NCBI RefSeq assembly: GCF_029962835.1
Contig: NC_080588.1
Location: forward strand, 65,992,001-66,056,000
Source: Magnolia sinica
Lineage: Eukaryota > Streptophyta > Magnoliopsida > Magnoliales > Magnoliaceae
Direction of reading: 5' to 3'
DNA: 64,000 bases
Shown: positions 10,164 through 22,431 of the stretch, one piece after another
Layout of the letters: each line of letters begins with the position of its first letter
Numbering within the stretch: position 1 is the stretch's first letter
The notes under the pieces: generated by a model
Told to the model about the DNA's origin: nothing
The model's database searches: none
What the model saw: only the letters and a program-made list of their open reading frames with translations
Position numbers and translations under genes: made by a program

Positions 10164-13100
10164 ATAAAGAAGAAGAAGAAGAAGAAAGAAAGAAAACTAG
10201 TAAGCAATACCTGAGCGAATTTTGCACAGTTGCTGAGAACTTGCTCTTGATAGGCTTTGTACTCGGGAGTTGTGGCCTATAATCACAAATTTGCCGAAAA
10301 ATGAATATTGGAAAATTTGTCTATAATGAAGGCAAACAAAGGTGAGTTTGCATGCAATGTAAGTGGAATTTCAAATCGAGACCCTTGAAATGTAGTATCG
10401 GGGAAGGAAACACGATATGGACTTTCTGGGAAGTGGCTGAACAACAAGTCTGAATCCATCACCCAGACAGTCAAGAAGGTAAAGACAATGTCCCAGGGAT
10501 AATATATAGATTGGATGGTTAGAAACAGGAAATCATGGAATTCTATTACCACCGGCCCATCCATGAGGTGGTTTACCAGTTGCTTGATCTGGATTGATTC
10601 ACAAGTCACTGATCTTATGAGTTATAGTGTTGAAACCATTTACTAAATTGTACTCCAACATATTGAGTTTGTCATTTTGAACAATGTGTTGTGAGGAGAT
10701 TCAGCACATATTTCAATGCTGAGATCAGACGTATAAGATTAAGGTGAAGGAGACAAACCTAGAAATGAGCAATGTGCATAAACACTTGTGTATTCCAAAC
10801 TCCAGACACAGATAATGTTTTAGGGCTTGACCTAGACAAAAAGAATACACTAGCCAAACCACTCCATAGATGAATACAATGGTGGTGCAGGGGCGTCTCG
10901 GTATAATTCCAAGGATGCAGCATAATGCAGGGGGCATTTTCATGCCACGCTCGAGTGGGGTGGGGGTGGGTGGCCTGTGTGGGGTAGAACCCATGGATTT
11001 GGAGCCCACGAGGAGGCAGAACCCATGAATTTGGGGCTCACGAGGAGGGTTCGGCCGAGGACCTAACCCATGAATTTGAGGCCTGGACTATGAGATAAAG
11101 GGATTAATTTGTCATGCTCTATCGATTCAAGCTTTTAGAAAAAGTGGTTAATTGTCCTGCATGAAATTAGTATTAAAGCGGGAGGTCTCGTGTTCGAAAC
11201 TACTCATCGGGGGTGATTAATGCAGGGGCATTTTCACACCGAGATTGAGTGGGGTGCCCTATGGGATGCAAGGGCTCACTCGGGGTGGGCAGCACGTGTG
11301 AGGCGGGTGGCTTGTGTGAGGCGAAACCTATGGATTTGGGGCCCATGAGGAGGCGGAACCCATGGATTTAGGGCCCACAAGGAGGGTTCGGCCAAGGACC
11401 TAACCCATGGATTTGGGGCCTGGGTTATGAGATAAAGGGATTAAGTCACCATGCTCTATTAGTTCGAGCTTTTAGAGCAAGTGGTTAATTGTCCTGCATC
11501 ACAGCGTATCTCCACACTGGGGTGGGGTGGCCCACGTGGTGGGGCCTGTGTGATGCAAAATGGCCACGAGGTGGGGCCCACTGTGGGATTGTGTGATTCA
11601 GGGACCTGTGCAAAGCGAGGTTGCCCACAGGGAGGTCTCGCCTGGGTTTGCCGAGGCGGGGAGGACCTGCATATAGGGATAAACATGTCCTTCCCCATCA
11701 ACTCTGGAGCTTTTGGTGCACTGGACGGTTGTCCGCTATCAAATGGTTTGGGTAAATCTCATTTATGAGGAATATAAAATTTTCCTATCTATAGATGTCA
11801 GTTGCATAATCACCAAAAAAAAAAAAGGAAAGTGAAGAATTCAACTGATTCCAAACTGATTCTTTTCAAAATGTTCATTGGGTATTATACAAACCTGTTT
11901 GAGCGCAACGGCTAAACCAGCAATCGTGTGATTGTGTGGACCGCCTTGAAGCCCAGGAAAGACGGCTGCATTGATTTTGTCTTCGTAGTCATACATGACC
12001 TTCAGAGAATCAGAAGTATCACTTTTGGCATACATTTATAAAAAATTAAAGCCCCATGTTTGTGACTGGAATGATAATCAATAATTTCATGATTGACAGA
12101 CATACAACTGAGATAAATATGAGCTGGGCTACACTGGGAAAACATGTTAATTTATCTGTAGTATGTAGACTCACCTCTTCCCCTTTTTTGTTAATCTCTT
12201 TTAACCCCTTCCTGAAAAAGATCATGGCCCCACGTGGCCCACGAAGGGATTTGTGAGTAGTTGTTGTCACTACATCTGCATAATCAAATGGAGATGGGAT
12301 AACACCTGCTGCAACCAACCCACTGATGTGAGCCATATCTGCCAGCAGGACAGCTTTCTGCTTGTCACAGACCTGTCAAACCATGAAATCAGGACTTTCA
12401 AACATGAGAACAACATTAAAGAACAATGAATGTGAGATGATTTTGTTGCCTTTATAAGAGCAACTAAATTGGAGTTTACCTTGCGAATGCGTGCATAATC
12501 ATAAAGGCGTGCGTAAGCACTTGCACCAGCAACTATTAATTTTGGGCGGAAGAGCGTGGCACTTTTCTCCAACTGGAATGAAAAATGATTTGAGCTTGCA
12601 TGTATTCATCCTCATGCATTTTCTAACATAAACAACTACTTGAAGGGTTATGAGTAATACTAAAAACTGTCAATGTCATCAATAAAATTAGAGGTGCAAT
12701 GGGTAAAAACCAGCTAACCATTGAAAAGGTAAAATCAGCTTGACTACTCAACAACTATCTATAGAAATTGAATGAAAGAATTCACCAAAATGAGAAAATG
12801 AAACAGGTACCTGGTCATAGTCAATGTACCCAGTGCTCTCATCTAGTCTATATGGCATTGTCTCAAAAAAAATAGACACGGCAGATATCTTCTTGGTATC
12901 AGTCTGCACAATAACAGTGTCACAAATACTAGCAGATTCAGAAGAGGTCATGCAATTATTCAGAACAGTTGATACGGTTTCAAGCAAGAACAAATTCCAC
13001 AAAACCATTTCAGTATTCAGAGACATTGAACCACACTAGGAACTTGCAAGGAAGAAGATTTCAGTATTCAGAGACATTGAACTCCACCAGGAACTTGCAA

Positions 13101-16100
13101 GGAAGATGAGAATTTAACTGTCATGCTTGACAACTATTCCATGGAATTTACCCTGTACCACCCATTTTAATTTCCTAGAAAACAGAATCCAGTAGGCAGT
13201 ATCAGTGCATCACTATTCCAGGCCCACAAATTCATACAAATCATAACATGAGATAACATGATTGTGCCAAGATTTTCGGACTGATGTCCTACTTGGTGTT
13301 GGGCTTTACTATGGTAATTTTCCACTTCACAGGCATTTTAAATATTTTTGAGTTTTTATGGGAATTGTGGACATTATTTCCTTCTTCTTCTTTTCTTAAT
13401 CTTTACTTTGATATACCATGCATTACCAAAATATCGTGTCAATGCTGGAAGTAGGGAAAGTTACGTTAATGTAGTCTGGCATTTGTATGGTGTTTTCTTT
13501 AGACCATATGCTAGTTTGTGCTTGAAGTTTTAAGTTTTTTGCTGCTTTGACATTTTTGCAATGTAAGATTATGCATTTAAATACAATTTCTACTTTTGAA
13601 AATATATTATTATGAATCAACTATGATGGATGGTGTCATGGTGATGATGACCATAATGACATTGATATAGTACTATGCTATGATGTGGAGATGACGATGA
13701 TTATGATATTAATAGAACTAGAGCACAACCTCAATAAGCACCAAGAGTTGATGTGCAAATTATCTCCCACAATCAAAAGACCATTGGCAGAAATCTAGCG
13801 ATCATTTCAAAATGTGATTTTCAGATGCCCATTTTGAAATCTGTGTTAAGATTCCAGCCTACCATTGTTGTTTAATGGGAGATAGCTGTGGACCAACTCT
13901 CAACGCACACTGTGTGCACAATCTTTCCCTACATTGATGTAAAATTGAATCCAAACACCAGGTAAACATTTAGGCAATCAGGGCCCATGTAAACTTATCT
14001 TTCCAGCCATTGGGAAGGAGAAATAGTACCGGTAAATGTAGTTAGTAAGGCAAACATCAATATCAAGAGTCAGGACAAGCACCTGATAACCATGTGAAAG
14101 ATGTCCACCATGAGGAAGGTCAAGTGCCATGATTCTCTCATGTGGCTTCAACAATGCCGTGTAAACTTGAAAATTAGAAGGGGAACCTGACAGCGACTGC
14201 ACATTCACTGCAAAAAGTACAGGAGTATTGGTAAAATATAGAATAGAATGAAGCCTACTAAAACAAGAGTGAAATACTTTGACAAGGAACATCCATGCCA
14301 AATAACAGGAGCTTCTTGCACAAAATATGATCTCACATGCATCTCTCTTTCACATTTAAAACAGGAAAAATACTCTGAAATATTATAAATGAGGCCCCAA
14401 GAACAGAAGAACTTCCAATCCTTCATAATACACTCACCAGAGAACTATTTAATTTTTTAATATTAATCTTACAGATCAACAAATACTTACAATACATAAA
14501 TGTCAACGCTGGAAATAATACAAGCATTACAATGCAACAACACTGGGTTTGAACTAATCAACATCTGCCTAGCATCAAAGGCAAACCTTTGGACACATAC
14601 CATCTTATACCAGAAAATTGGTTCTGTCCCCATGAATGAAAACGATGTTGGAGCATAAAGCCTTGAAGGCAGAAAACATGGGCATATGATCATGTGGACA
14701 AGGGTGTGGCATTTGTCAAAACCCAATATATAGAATAGATGTGAGTGGCTATAAATAGGAGTCAACAACCAAATGCTTATTCTTTAGATGTGGAGTTCTT
14801 TAGGATTGCTTCTAACAAATCTCTATCACCTGCCTCTGTTCTAGCGTGGGGAGGGGGTTTCTGGCTCAACTCAGAAGAAGGTGGGAGACCACCATATTCT
14901 TTGCGCCACTTAAAATACTGAAATATCTTGCTCTAACATAAAGATTTAAATATTTTGATCATGTCCTTTTGAGTGCCTTTTTGCCAATGATGAAATTGGA
15001 TATTTTTGGTTTCCAACCATCATGAAACATGGAAAGGCGGAACCTTTTAACATATTAGGGCCTGTTTGGTCACCTGCATTAGATGGGATTAAGGTGGATG
15101 GAATTGTAAAAGTAACAATAAATGCATGTGTAAGGTATTGTCCCTAGATTGGGTGTGTCCGATATTTTCTAATACCATATTTGGAACGTATGCATTAAAA
15201 AAATAAATCCTGGGATTTACTTTCAAATTACACTTGGATTGAAATTGGATAAAGGAAAAATTCATCATCCATGGGATTTGTTATCCCATCTCACACTTTC
15301 CAACACAAGGCTCATTTTTCAAAGCCTATAAAGTTAATTTTAATCCCATCTCACAGTCCTTCCAAACATGCCATTCCCAATTTCGAAGTGGGATTAGCAA
15401 TGCAATCCCATTTAATACAACTTAATACCACTGGCCAAACAGGCCCTTAAGGTATTCACGCAAACCAAACACACCCTCAATTGTATTCCCATAGTACTAT
15501 ACTGCAATCTCTTTCTTCGCCTCTAAACTAACAGATTTCACTCAACTGTTTGTCTCGCTTGTAGAGCTCTTTCTATATCCAGTTTGTCTTGCTTCCAATA
15601 TACTTTGGCTTCATGTGCCTCAAAGTTCTACCAAATTACCCCAGCAATTTCTAGTGAAACATACAGTTAGACATGCGCATTACCTCCCCATTTCTTCGGA
15701 TCCAAACGAAATGCTTCCAAGGCACGTTTTTGGCATAAGGATTCTGCCATGTCAATGTACCTGCCATGGTGCAAGTAAACTAACTTATATCAGATATCAT
15801 GGGCATCAATCAATACAATATATCACTTATAATAAAAATAAAAGATAAATGCAATGCTACATACTCATTTCCACCATAATATCTTGCACCAGGATATCCT
15901 TCACTGTATTTGTTTGTCATGATGGACCCTACGGCTTGCATCACTGAGACTGAAGTAAAATTCTCCGAAGGTATAAGTTCGAGCCCCTTTGAAACAACAA
16001 ATCAACTACCAATAAGAAATCACACATTCACACAATATACTAATCCTCAGTTCAAAGTTTCAGATGCCATTCCCAAAAAAAGGTACTCTGATTATCTGAT

Positions 16101-17857
16101 ATCAGAAATGATTCAGTGCACCCAGGTGAAAGGAAGCTACATCCTTCTAAATTTCTAACCACAGAAATGGATGAGATTCAGACAATTCATTTAGGGTGCA
16201 ACCATGAATGGGCCGTAGACCAACCTGATTTGACAATCCTACCCACCCATCACAATAGTTCCCATTTGATGGACAAAATTTTTGTCGATATGACGTTAAG
16301 GACCGTCTCCTCTAGCCATTTTTTTATTAGAACCCATCCATGGTGAAATGACAAGATGGGGGGCTTGGATCATCATTCACATGATACATGTATTTTGCAA
16401 GATATGGAAGGATGGGGCTTCTGTCAACCTAGGGACCATAGAATCATCCATCCTCAATGAACAAATACTTTTTTTTTATGAACATGTAAAGAAAGATCAG
16501 GTGGAAAAATAGGCATCCAACTAGTTTCATTTAGATGTGTGGGCAGTCCAACCAACAATCCAGACCATCCATTTGGAGCACCCCCCTCTTAATAGGCTCC
16601 CATGAGAAATTACACCATCGATGATCCTAAACCATCTCCTTCCCGAAGCTGCAGTTCATATGATCAGCATTGTCCAAACAAAGCAATTCTAGAGAACCAT
16701 TATCATCCCAAAACACATCCTACAAAATGGATGTTTCAAGTTGATGTTTGGACATATTTTTTCATAAAAGATCCCGAGCATCCACTCTACAGACCTGATC
16801 AGATGGTTAGGATCATCTGATTAGTGTGATTTTCACACAAATGACCATGGAGAGCATGATGGACTAAATGGAAGGTCCAATCGTCCAAATGGTGCAAATG
16901 GTTGCAGTTGAACTTTCCTATATATGCATCTCATTATGTTCCACATATACATATGTATGCAATCACACCCCATCCAACACACACACGCACACACACGCTC
17001 CACACGTGTTCACACAAAGAGGGCCAGATCGGGTCCCACTTAATCACACGTGCCAATAGTATTCTTGAAGTTTTAACTCACGGTCGCTTTCTCACTATTC
17101 ATTCAGCATTAGATGGTATTCTTTCTTCTTCTTCTTTTTCTCTTTCTTTCTATATTTTATTCCTAAATCTACGATGTATCTCTCAGCCCACCGATTTTAT
17201 TTTATTTTATTTTATTTCAGTCCTTCGTTCCAAAGTATGATTTTGAATTCCGAATCATATCAAAGATTTCTCTAGTTATTTAAAAGAACTGCAAGAAAAA
17301 TATTACCTTCCATTGCCTTGCCTTTTCAAGCTCGATAATGTCGGCAATCTCCGGATCGACCTCTTCGAGCGGAGCATTCAGCTGCTTCGGCCACTGAAAT
17401 CAAAAACCCGCAGTAAGAGCTCAGATTGAGCAAATCAAGGGTTGGGATTCAACCAATTGGCCTAGATTTGCATTAAAAAAGAAGTAAAAAAGCACAAAAA
17501 CCATAGATCTTGAAAGAGAAGTTAAATAAAATCAGATGAAGAAGACGACGTATTTACAGAAAAATCAGCTGATTACCGTGGCGCCGGTCTTCTCCTTGTC
17601 GTAGACAGCTTCGTTTGGTAGAGAGGACTGAGAAAAATAAAAACAAAAAGGAGGAGAAGGAATCAGAGGGAGAAGAAGAGAGAAAGCTGGTGAGGCAGTA
17701 TTTTCGTAAAAAAGATGGAGAGTGGGGGCCAGAAATGGAAATTTGAAATTTTGAAGGAGGAGAATACCATGTAAAGGAGGGAATTTCCATGGAAGAGAGC
17801 CCGAATCGGCTTTTGTGCGGACGAAGATAGCCTTCGAAGCGCCATCGCCATTGCCAT
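8561..17857 (-). CDS. SHM1: Serine hydroxymethyltransferase, mitochondrial (15 exons)
   Basis: Pyridoxal-phosphate enzyme interconverting glycine plus methylene-tetrahydrofolate and serine plus tetrahydrofolate; in plant mitochondria it works with glycine decarboxylase in photorespiration. Exons, in order: 17857-17768, 17627-17577, 17393-17307, 15986-15865, 15760-15684, 14207-14083, 12903-12811, 12572-12480, 12372-12175, 11999-11895, 10276-10211, 10086-10009, 9818-9707, 9357-9247, 8712-8561. All junctions are GT-AG; the sum is 1560 nt, 519 codons plus stop, the usual length for the plant mitochondrial form. The start [13 protein letters not shown] is the expected basic, Ser-rich targeting peptide. 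The PLP lysine is Lys287 in [13 protein letters not shown]. Other family blocks: [84 protein letters not shown]. No frameshift or premature stop. Oddity: Ser147 where relatives have Pro (NVQ-P-LSGSP). Family assignment is near certain; which paralogue it is, less so. Confidence 0.97.
9398..9660. mobile_element. Possible Tourist-like MITE in SHMT intron 13
   Basis: Intron 13 (9358-9706) is mostly filled by a segment starting GTGTGTTTGGATGCC and ending GAATCCAAATGCAGCC. These are imperfect inverted ends of the TTTGGAT type that recur elsewhere in the window. I could not find a clear target duplication. Confidence 0.4.
10129..10161. repeat. (TA)n microsatellite in SHMT intron 11
   Basis: About 16 uninterrupted TA units followed by GAA repeats (about 10165-10190), lying between exon 11 and exon 12 of the SHMT gene. 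Confidence 0.95.
10916..11501 (+). mobile_element. TRIM-like miniature LTR retrotransposon in SHMT intron 10
   Basis: Two direct repeats, about 10916-11164 and 11214-11501, flank a spacer of only about 49 bp. The repeats end GTCCTGCAT(CA/GA); the second starts TGATTAATGCAGGGG. The spacer carries a decayed primer-binding-like TTAGTATTAAAGC just after the first repeat and a G-rich run (TCGGGGG) just before the second, the order expected of PBS and polypurine tract. There is no coding capacity. It matches the element at 43610-44160, which is in the opposite orientation. The left boundary is uncertain by several bases. It is transcribed antisense relative to the host intron. Confidence 0.7.
15058..15446. 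mobile_element. Tourist-like (PIF/Harbinger) MITE in SHMT intron 5
   Basis: A 389-bp element with inverted ends GGGCCTGTTTGG / CCAAACAGGCCC, extended by GGGATT-type subterminal similarity. It is flanked on both sides by the trinucleotide TTA, the target duplication typical of PIF/Harbinger elements. No coding capacity. Confidence 0.8.
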
Positions 17858-17900
17858 TCTCTCTCTCGCTCTCTCTCTCGGTCTCTCTCTCTGTGTCTAT
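17858..17900 (-). promoter_or_regulatory. GA-repeat 5' leader of the SHMT gene
   Basis: Directly upstream of the SHMT start codon the coding strand reads as a nearly pure GA repeat (CT repeat on the given strand), ending ...GAGAGA-ATGGC. Such purine-rich leaders are common in plant 5' UTRs. I see no convincing TATA box within the next 150 bases; a run of TTTTA repeats lies at 17946-17973. Confidence 0.5.
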
Positions 17901-18071
17901 CTGGTTTTTGGTTTTTGCCGTGCGTTTGTGGGCGAGGTTGGTGGGAGATAAAAAATAAAATAAAATAAAATAAAGGGATTTTTACCGCAAAATCCCTCGA
18001 GAAATCGACTTTTCCGAAATAATTTCTTCGAGTCTCGAGACTTACAGAACCAGTGGCGTGCCTTTTTCAAG

Positions 18072-18488
18072 GATGCGGATTGCCTACTGACGCTGTCAGT
18101 ATCCAGTAGCAACTGGACGGTGCTCCGTGGCCCACATGATCTATATGTTTTAACCACGTCGTCCGTTCATTTTTCCAAGATGACAATAGCCTCAAAATGA
18201 GGTAGATTCAAATCTCAAGTAGACTGTTTACACCACACCACAGGATACAGTGGTGATTGAACGCCCACCAGTAAAATTTTTACGGTGGGCGTTCAATCAC
18301 CACTATTTTTTTGTGGTGTGGTCTACTTACGATCTGGATCTGCCTTATTTCTGACATGATGCCTTGAAATGATACGGAAAAATAGACAGAGGGTATGGAT
18401 AAAACGCATACACTATAGTGGGGCCCACATAGCACCACGTAGAAGCCACTTCGCTAAAGGCAGCGGCAGTAGGTAATCCTCGTCCGTG
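18072..18488. mobile_element. Mutator-like MITE with near-perfect palindromic core, upstream of SHMT
   Basis: Inverted ends GGATTGCCTACTGACGC / GCAGTAGGTAATCC enclose GGGCCCAC-family blocks. The centre is a perfect 20-bp inverted repeat (18250-18269 and 18284-18303) around a 14-base loop that is itself nearly palindromic. It lies about 0.2 kb upstream of the SHMT start codon. Confidence 0.75.
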
Positions 18489-18910
18489 TCCCATATTCAA
18501 GTGCTGAAAGACTGAAATGCAAAATTTTCGAGGTCAACATTTTACCAAATAATACATGAAATTACAAAGCTACCCTTATTTAATTTTTAAGAATTTTGAT
18601 GGCAGAATACCAAATGATGCCTGCGGATGAGGAATTATGCAGAGGTATTTTTAAAGTAAACTAAACATGCCTCACCTAATTTTTTCTTTAAAAATCAGTG
18701 ATAGTCCGGATTCGTAAGCTCACGTAAGTATGTTCAAGAAATCCAAGCCATCTAACATATGCATCCGGACACGATGACAATATGGACCAAAGTGAGGTCT
18801 CATTTTGGCATATCACATGGACCAATAAAATGCCACTACATGGTAGTATTATGTGCTTAATAATGAATGAAATCTTACTTGCATCCTAAAGATATTTTCT
18901 ACTTCACATC

Positions 18911-20640
18911 CTGTAACAACCCGTCCAACCAGTACAGTGTCCTGGGGCGTCCACGTAGGATTTTCCTCAAGACCGATCGTTTAAAACATACGCGGTGGGA
19001 GTACCATAAGCTAATTAACCTAGAATTAGCCCATTTGAATAAACCAGACAGGCCATGACAAAACCAAGTGCGGGCCGCCAAGCCGCATGACCATTTACAC
19101 TGAGCTATAGCTCGTACGGGCTGTACCGCGACGCGGGAAGCTCGGAAAAATCTAAAAATTTAGGTAATCATAGAGCTCACTGGGCTTGTGGACCATCGCG
19201 GACCGAGGACCGCAGACCCAGCAGACACCCAGAAGTGGGATCTGGCACTGACTAAATGCACCCCACCAATGCCAGGACCAAAATCTAGCGCTTGCAAATG
19301 AAGCCGAGATACCAGGCTATCCAACCATCGGATCTCTTCCATATTTATGGTGGAGGTCTAATGGATTTTCCTACGCCCGTTCACCAACTCTGGGACCCGA
19401 TCGTGGAATGTTGATCGTCGATCACAAATTGGACCCGTACGACCAAACCCCAGGTCCGATCGTCCCCAAAATTTGCATGTCCCTTCATCGGGCCATGAAG
19501 CATCTATCATGAGAATTTCATATCCAGAGGGCCACCAGAAACACTCCAATCACCAGAATGAACCCCACAAGGCCGTTTAAAGATCAGAACCGTTGACTCA
19601 AACCCCACAATCGTCCATCCATTTGTTCCCAAATTTTACACGGGCCCTAATTGGGCCATAGGGCACTTACCCACCGAATTTAGTGGCCAAAGGAGTATTA
19701 GGGCCACACCAACCCCAAAAGTAAGTCCTAGTTGGCTATTTTGAAAATTTGAGGAAACTAAAGGCCAAAAGGCCCAAGTCTAGAGAATAAACCTTATCTC
19801 TCATAACTCTCTCTCTCTCTCTCTCTCACATTTGCTACAACCACCAAGAGAGAAAGAGAGTGAAGGAGAGTAAAGAGGAGAAAGAGAGAAGGAGGTAGAT
19901 TCAAGGTGGAACCTAGATCGAAGTGGGGGCCCAAGAGAGTCAACCCTTCCGACTCCCTACCTCTCTTGCAAGGAGAAACTCCTCTTCTTAACTTCAACAA
20001 CCGTCCGTGGGTTGCCTAGGTAAGGTTTTCACCCATTCTTCTTGAAATCCATGTAGTAAGGTGGGTTTGGCTTGGAATTCTAACATGCAAGAGCTTATTT
20101 TAGGGATTCCGGCCAATCGACCCGAAAGCCCTCTTTCCTAGGGCGTTTTCCGAATCTCCAACGAACCATAAGTGCGGACTATTACCCCTAGGTGGCCTAG
20201 CACCAATTTCAATATGAGTTTAATGATTTTGATTGCTTGGTTGATGCATTTAGAGAACATAGAGAAAACCTAGGAATTTATGTTCATTTAGAGTGGTATG
20301 GAATTGTGTGTTTTATTTGATCTCTTCACATGATGTTGTTCTTGCTTCTTACATGACTTGGTGCAATTTGATGATCACTTGTTGATGTCTTGATGGATTT
20401 GCTCATATGATGATGCCCTATAACATGCGTGCCTTATTTATTTCCTATGTAATTTGCTTCCATGAGTTGTAGAAAATGAGCAACTTCCTCACCAACACAC
20501 ACAACACACATGCACCGTTGCTCATAAATTGTGTTAGCTTGCTTATTAGAAGAATCTGAATTATATGTTGAGGGTGAGAACATGATGATGATTTTGCTAG
20601 TTGATAACCCTGTCCGTTGACATGTTGTGGACCACCATCC
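18911..20640 (+). mobile_element. Probable old gypsy LTR (Tekay/Del-like start)
   Basis: Begins TGTAACAACCCGTCC, a start common in Del/Tekay LTRs. It has a CT-rich leader-like tract (19801-19828), purine-rich sequence and a GGTTGCCTAGGTAAGG motif near 20010. The right end is not defined and no target duplication was found. No coding domain. The next 220 bases (to 20860) may belong to it. Confidence 0.4.
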
Positions 20641-20889
20641 AAACCCTAGGGCTGGTCAAGAAAATAATGAGAGTTAAGGCGGTCCCGTTAGTAGGACCGC
20701 CTTGAAGCTAAACCCATGGATTTGGGCGAGTGCGTGTGGGCGACTGTAGTTAGACTACATGGGTTGCTTGCACCCGATGTCATTCCGCCATGCTCTTGCC
20801 TGGACTCGTGCAGCCTAGCCTAGTCGAGTGCGACCCTAGCATACCCACACTATCCTAATAGCACACACTTAACCAAATACAAGCCTTCG

Positions 20890-21105
20890 TTAACACGTGT
20901 GGCCTCATGTTTGATTGAATTGCGCAAACACAAATCATCAGATATGCTACACTTGAATTTGGATATTTTGAGTAGTGCATATTATTTGTTTATGGATTGG
21001 CCCACCATATGATTAAATCCTCAATGGTTTTTGTTCACTTAATAATCAGGTTGGTGTGCACCTATTGAATAGGTTGGACGTTAAACATACCATGTGGGCC
21101 AAAAA
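20890..21105. mobile_element. Dispersed MITE family 2, degenerate copy
   Basis: GATATGCTACACTTGAATTT+GGATATTTTGAGTAGTG ... GGTTGGACGTTAAACATACC+ATGTGGGCC. Shared blocks with copies at 28427-28690, 32505-33005 and 37465-37893. Confidence 0.5.
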
Positions 21106-21319
21106 AATTTGAATTCTTTGCTTTGTAAAGAAAATAAAAAAAGAAAAAAAGAGGGCAATATTGTAATTTCTCCTTTAAGAAAGCAATGATGGAAATATGT
21201 TCATGGACGCACTATTTCGTAAAATCTAAATAATAAATGCGTTTGGTGTTTATTTTTAAAAAAATTGTTTTTAACTTAAAAAGTAATAAAGTCAAACTAT
21301 TAAGGTAAAGCTATGATAT

Positions 21320-21655
21320 CGTGATGTTTGATTGGGCCATGTGCTGCTATAAAAGTTGGGGCCAAGCAAGCATGTTTGAAAGTGGTTGGTCCGGTGAATA
21401 CTCAACTGATGTCAAACGGGGGTTGGACCATCAAGGCCTCACCAAATTTTCTCTCCATAGCATATGACATTGGACAAAATGAATTCAAGAAGGTTGGGGA
21501 AACACCAAGTTTAGTGAGGCTGACATGGTAAGATTTGATTGATCTAGTTCACATGTGACGTCAATTGAGAACATACTCTACCAAACCACTTTCCAACATG
21601 CTTTTATTTAGACATCTCTAATAGTGGCACGTGGCTCAATCAAATCTCACTATGA
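21320..21655. mobile_element. Dispersed MITE family 3, host of the gypsy insertion region
   Basis: Inverted ends TGATTGGGCCATGTG / CACGTGGCTCAATCA, with internal AAGCATGTTTGAAAGTGGTT. Shorter relatives lie at 27695-27830 and 31400-31570. The gypsy element inserted 40 bp to the right. Confidence 0.5.
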
Positions 21656-21694
21656 TAGGTTTCAATGTTTCTCCAAACCCACCCAATTCAGTTC

Positions 21695-22398
21695 TGATGT
21701 AGAGCGGGTCGCAGACAATTACATGGCCAAGATGGATCAGAAAAGGCCCGGTCGACGACAGAAGTGATCCAGACCATCGAACCTTAAATCGGGCGTATCT
21801 TGCAATCCGGAATGAGTTATCTGACGTAAAATATATGATTTTGGGGTAGAACGAGCTACTGAAGCCAACCAACCCGGCTATGCCGGGTTGCGCAGCCCGG
21901 AATTGCGAAAAACCCCTGGATTGACGGTCGTTTCCCTGTTTTAATTTCGTTTTTACTATAAATAGTAAGTTTTAGTTTGATTATAACTCTTTATCCGTCG
22001 GGCTTTAGGAGTTGCGCCCAACGTGAAAAGAGCTTAGAATAATTAGGAGAACGGTTTGGTGAAGCCAAATAGGACACTTACTATTTTTGGCCAAAAACCT
22101 TGCGCACTAGTAGACATCACGACCGTCTATAAATAGTAAGTTTACTATTTATAGTAAGTCGCGGATTCTAAGAGTTTGAGTTGTAGTTTGCTTCTAATTT
22201 CTTTCCCATTGCTTGGTAGCCCTATTTAAAGGGTTGTGAACTCGTTTTTATTCATCAATTAATCAATTTCGAATTTATTAGAATTTATTTCTATTTTCTG
22301 CTTTCTTTTCCTCGTGGATTCGAGAAGTCTCTGTGAGGAGTCCAGAGAAGCTCCGTGGATTCGGGGTAGTTATCCTCATCACGTTCATCCCTGCGTCA
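21695..22398 (+). repeat. 5' LTR of the gypsy element
   Basis: A 704-bp LTR starting TGATGTAGAGCGGG and ending CCTGCGTCA. It contains a TATA-like CTATTTAAAG around 22222 and a perfect 13-bp hairpin at 22127-22154. Against the 3' LTR it shows 20 substitutions and 2 single-base indels, of which 17 substitutions and both indels lie in 21836-21945. Confidence 0.97.
22127..22154. repeat. Perfect 13-bp hairpin in the LTR
   Basis: Arms CTATAAATAGTAA and TTACTATTTATAG are separated by two bases (GT). The same motif ACTATAAATAGTAAG occurs singly about 170 bp earlier in the LTR. The 3' LTR has the same hairpin at 27356-27383. Confidence 0.9.
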
Positions 22399-22400
22399 AT

Positions 22401-22412
22401 TGGTATCAGAGC
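22401..22412 (+). other. Primer-binding site
   Basis: TGGTATCAGAGC, two bases after the 5' LTR end. It is complementary to the 3' end of plant initiator tRNA-Met and is the standard minus-strand primer site of many plant LTR elements. Confidence 0.95.
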
Positions 22413-22431
22413 GAGGATTTCCCTTGGGCCG

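Noticed and set aside
11459-11768. Overlapping Gly/Pro-rich frames on both strands
   Set aside because: GC-rich tail of the TRIM-like element and its flank inside SHMT intron 10.
12480-12572. Separate small gene starting [11 protein letters not shown]
   Set aside because: The first codon is TTG (Leu) and directly follows a CAG splice acceptor; this is SHMT exon 8.
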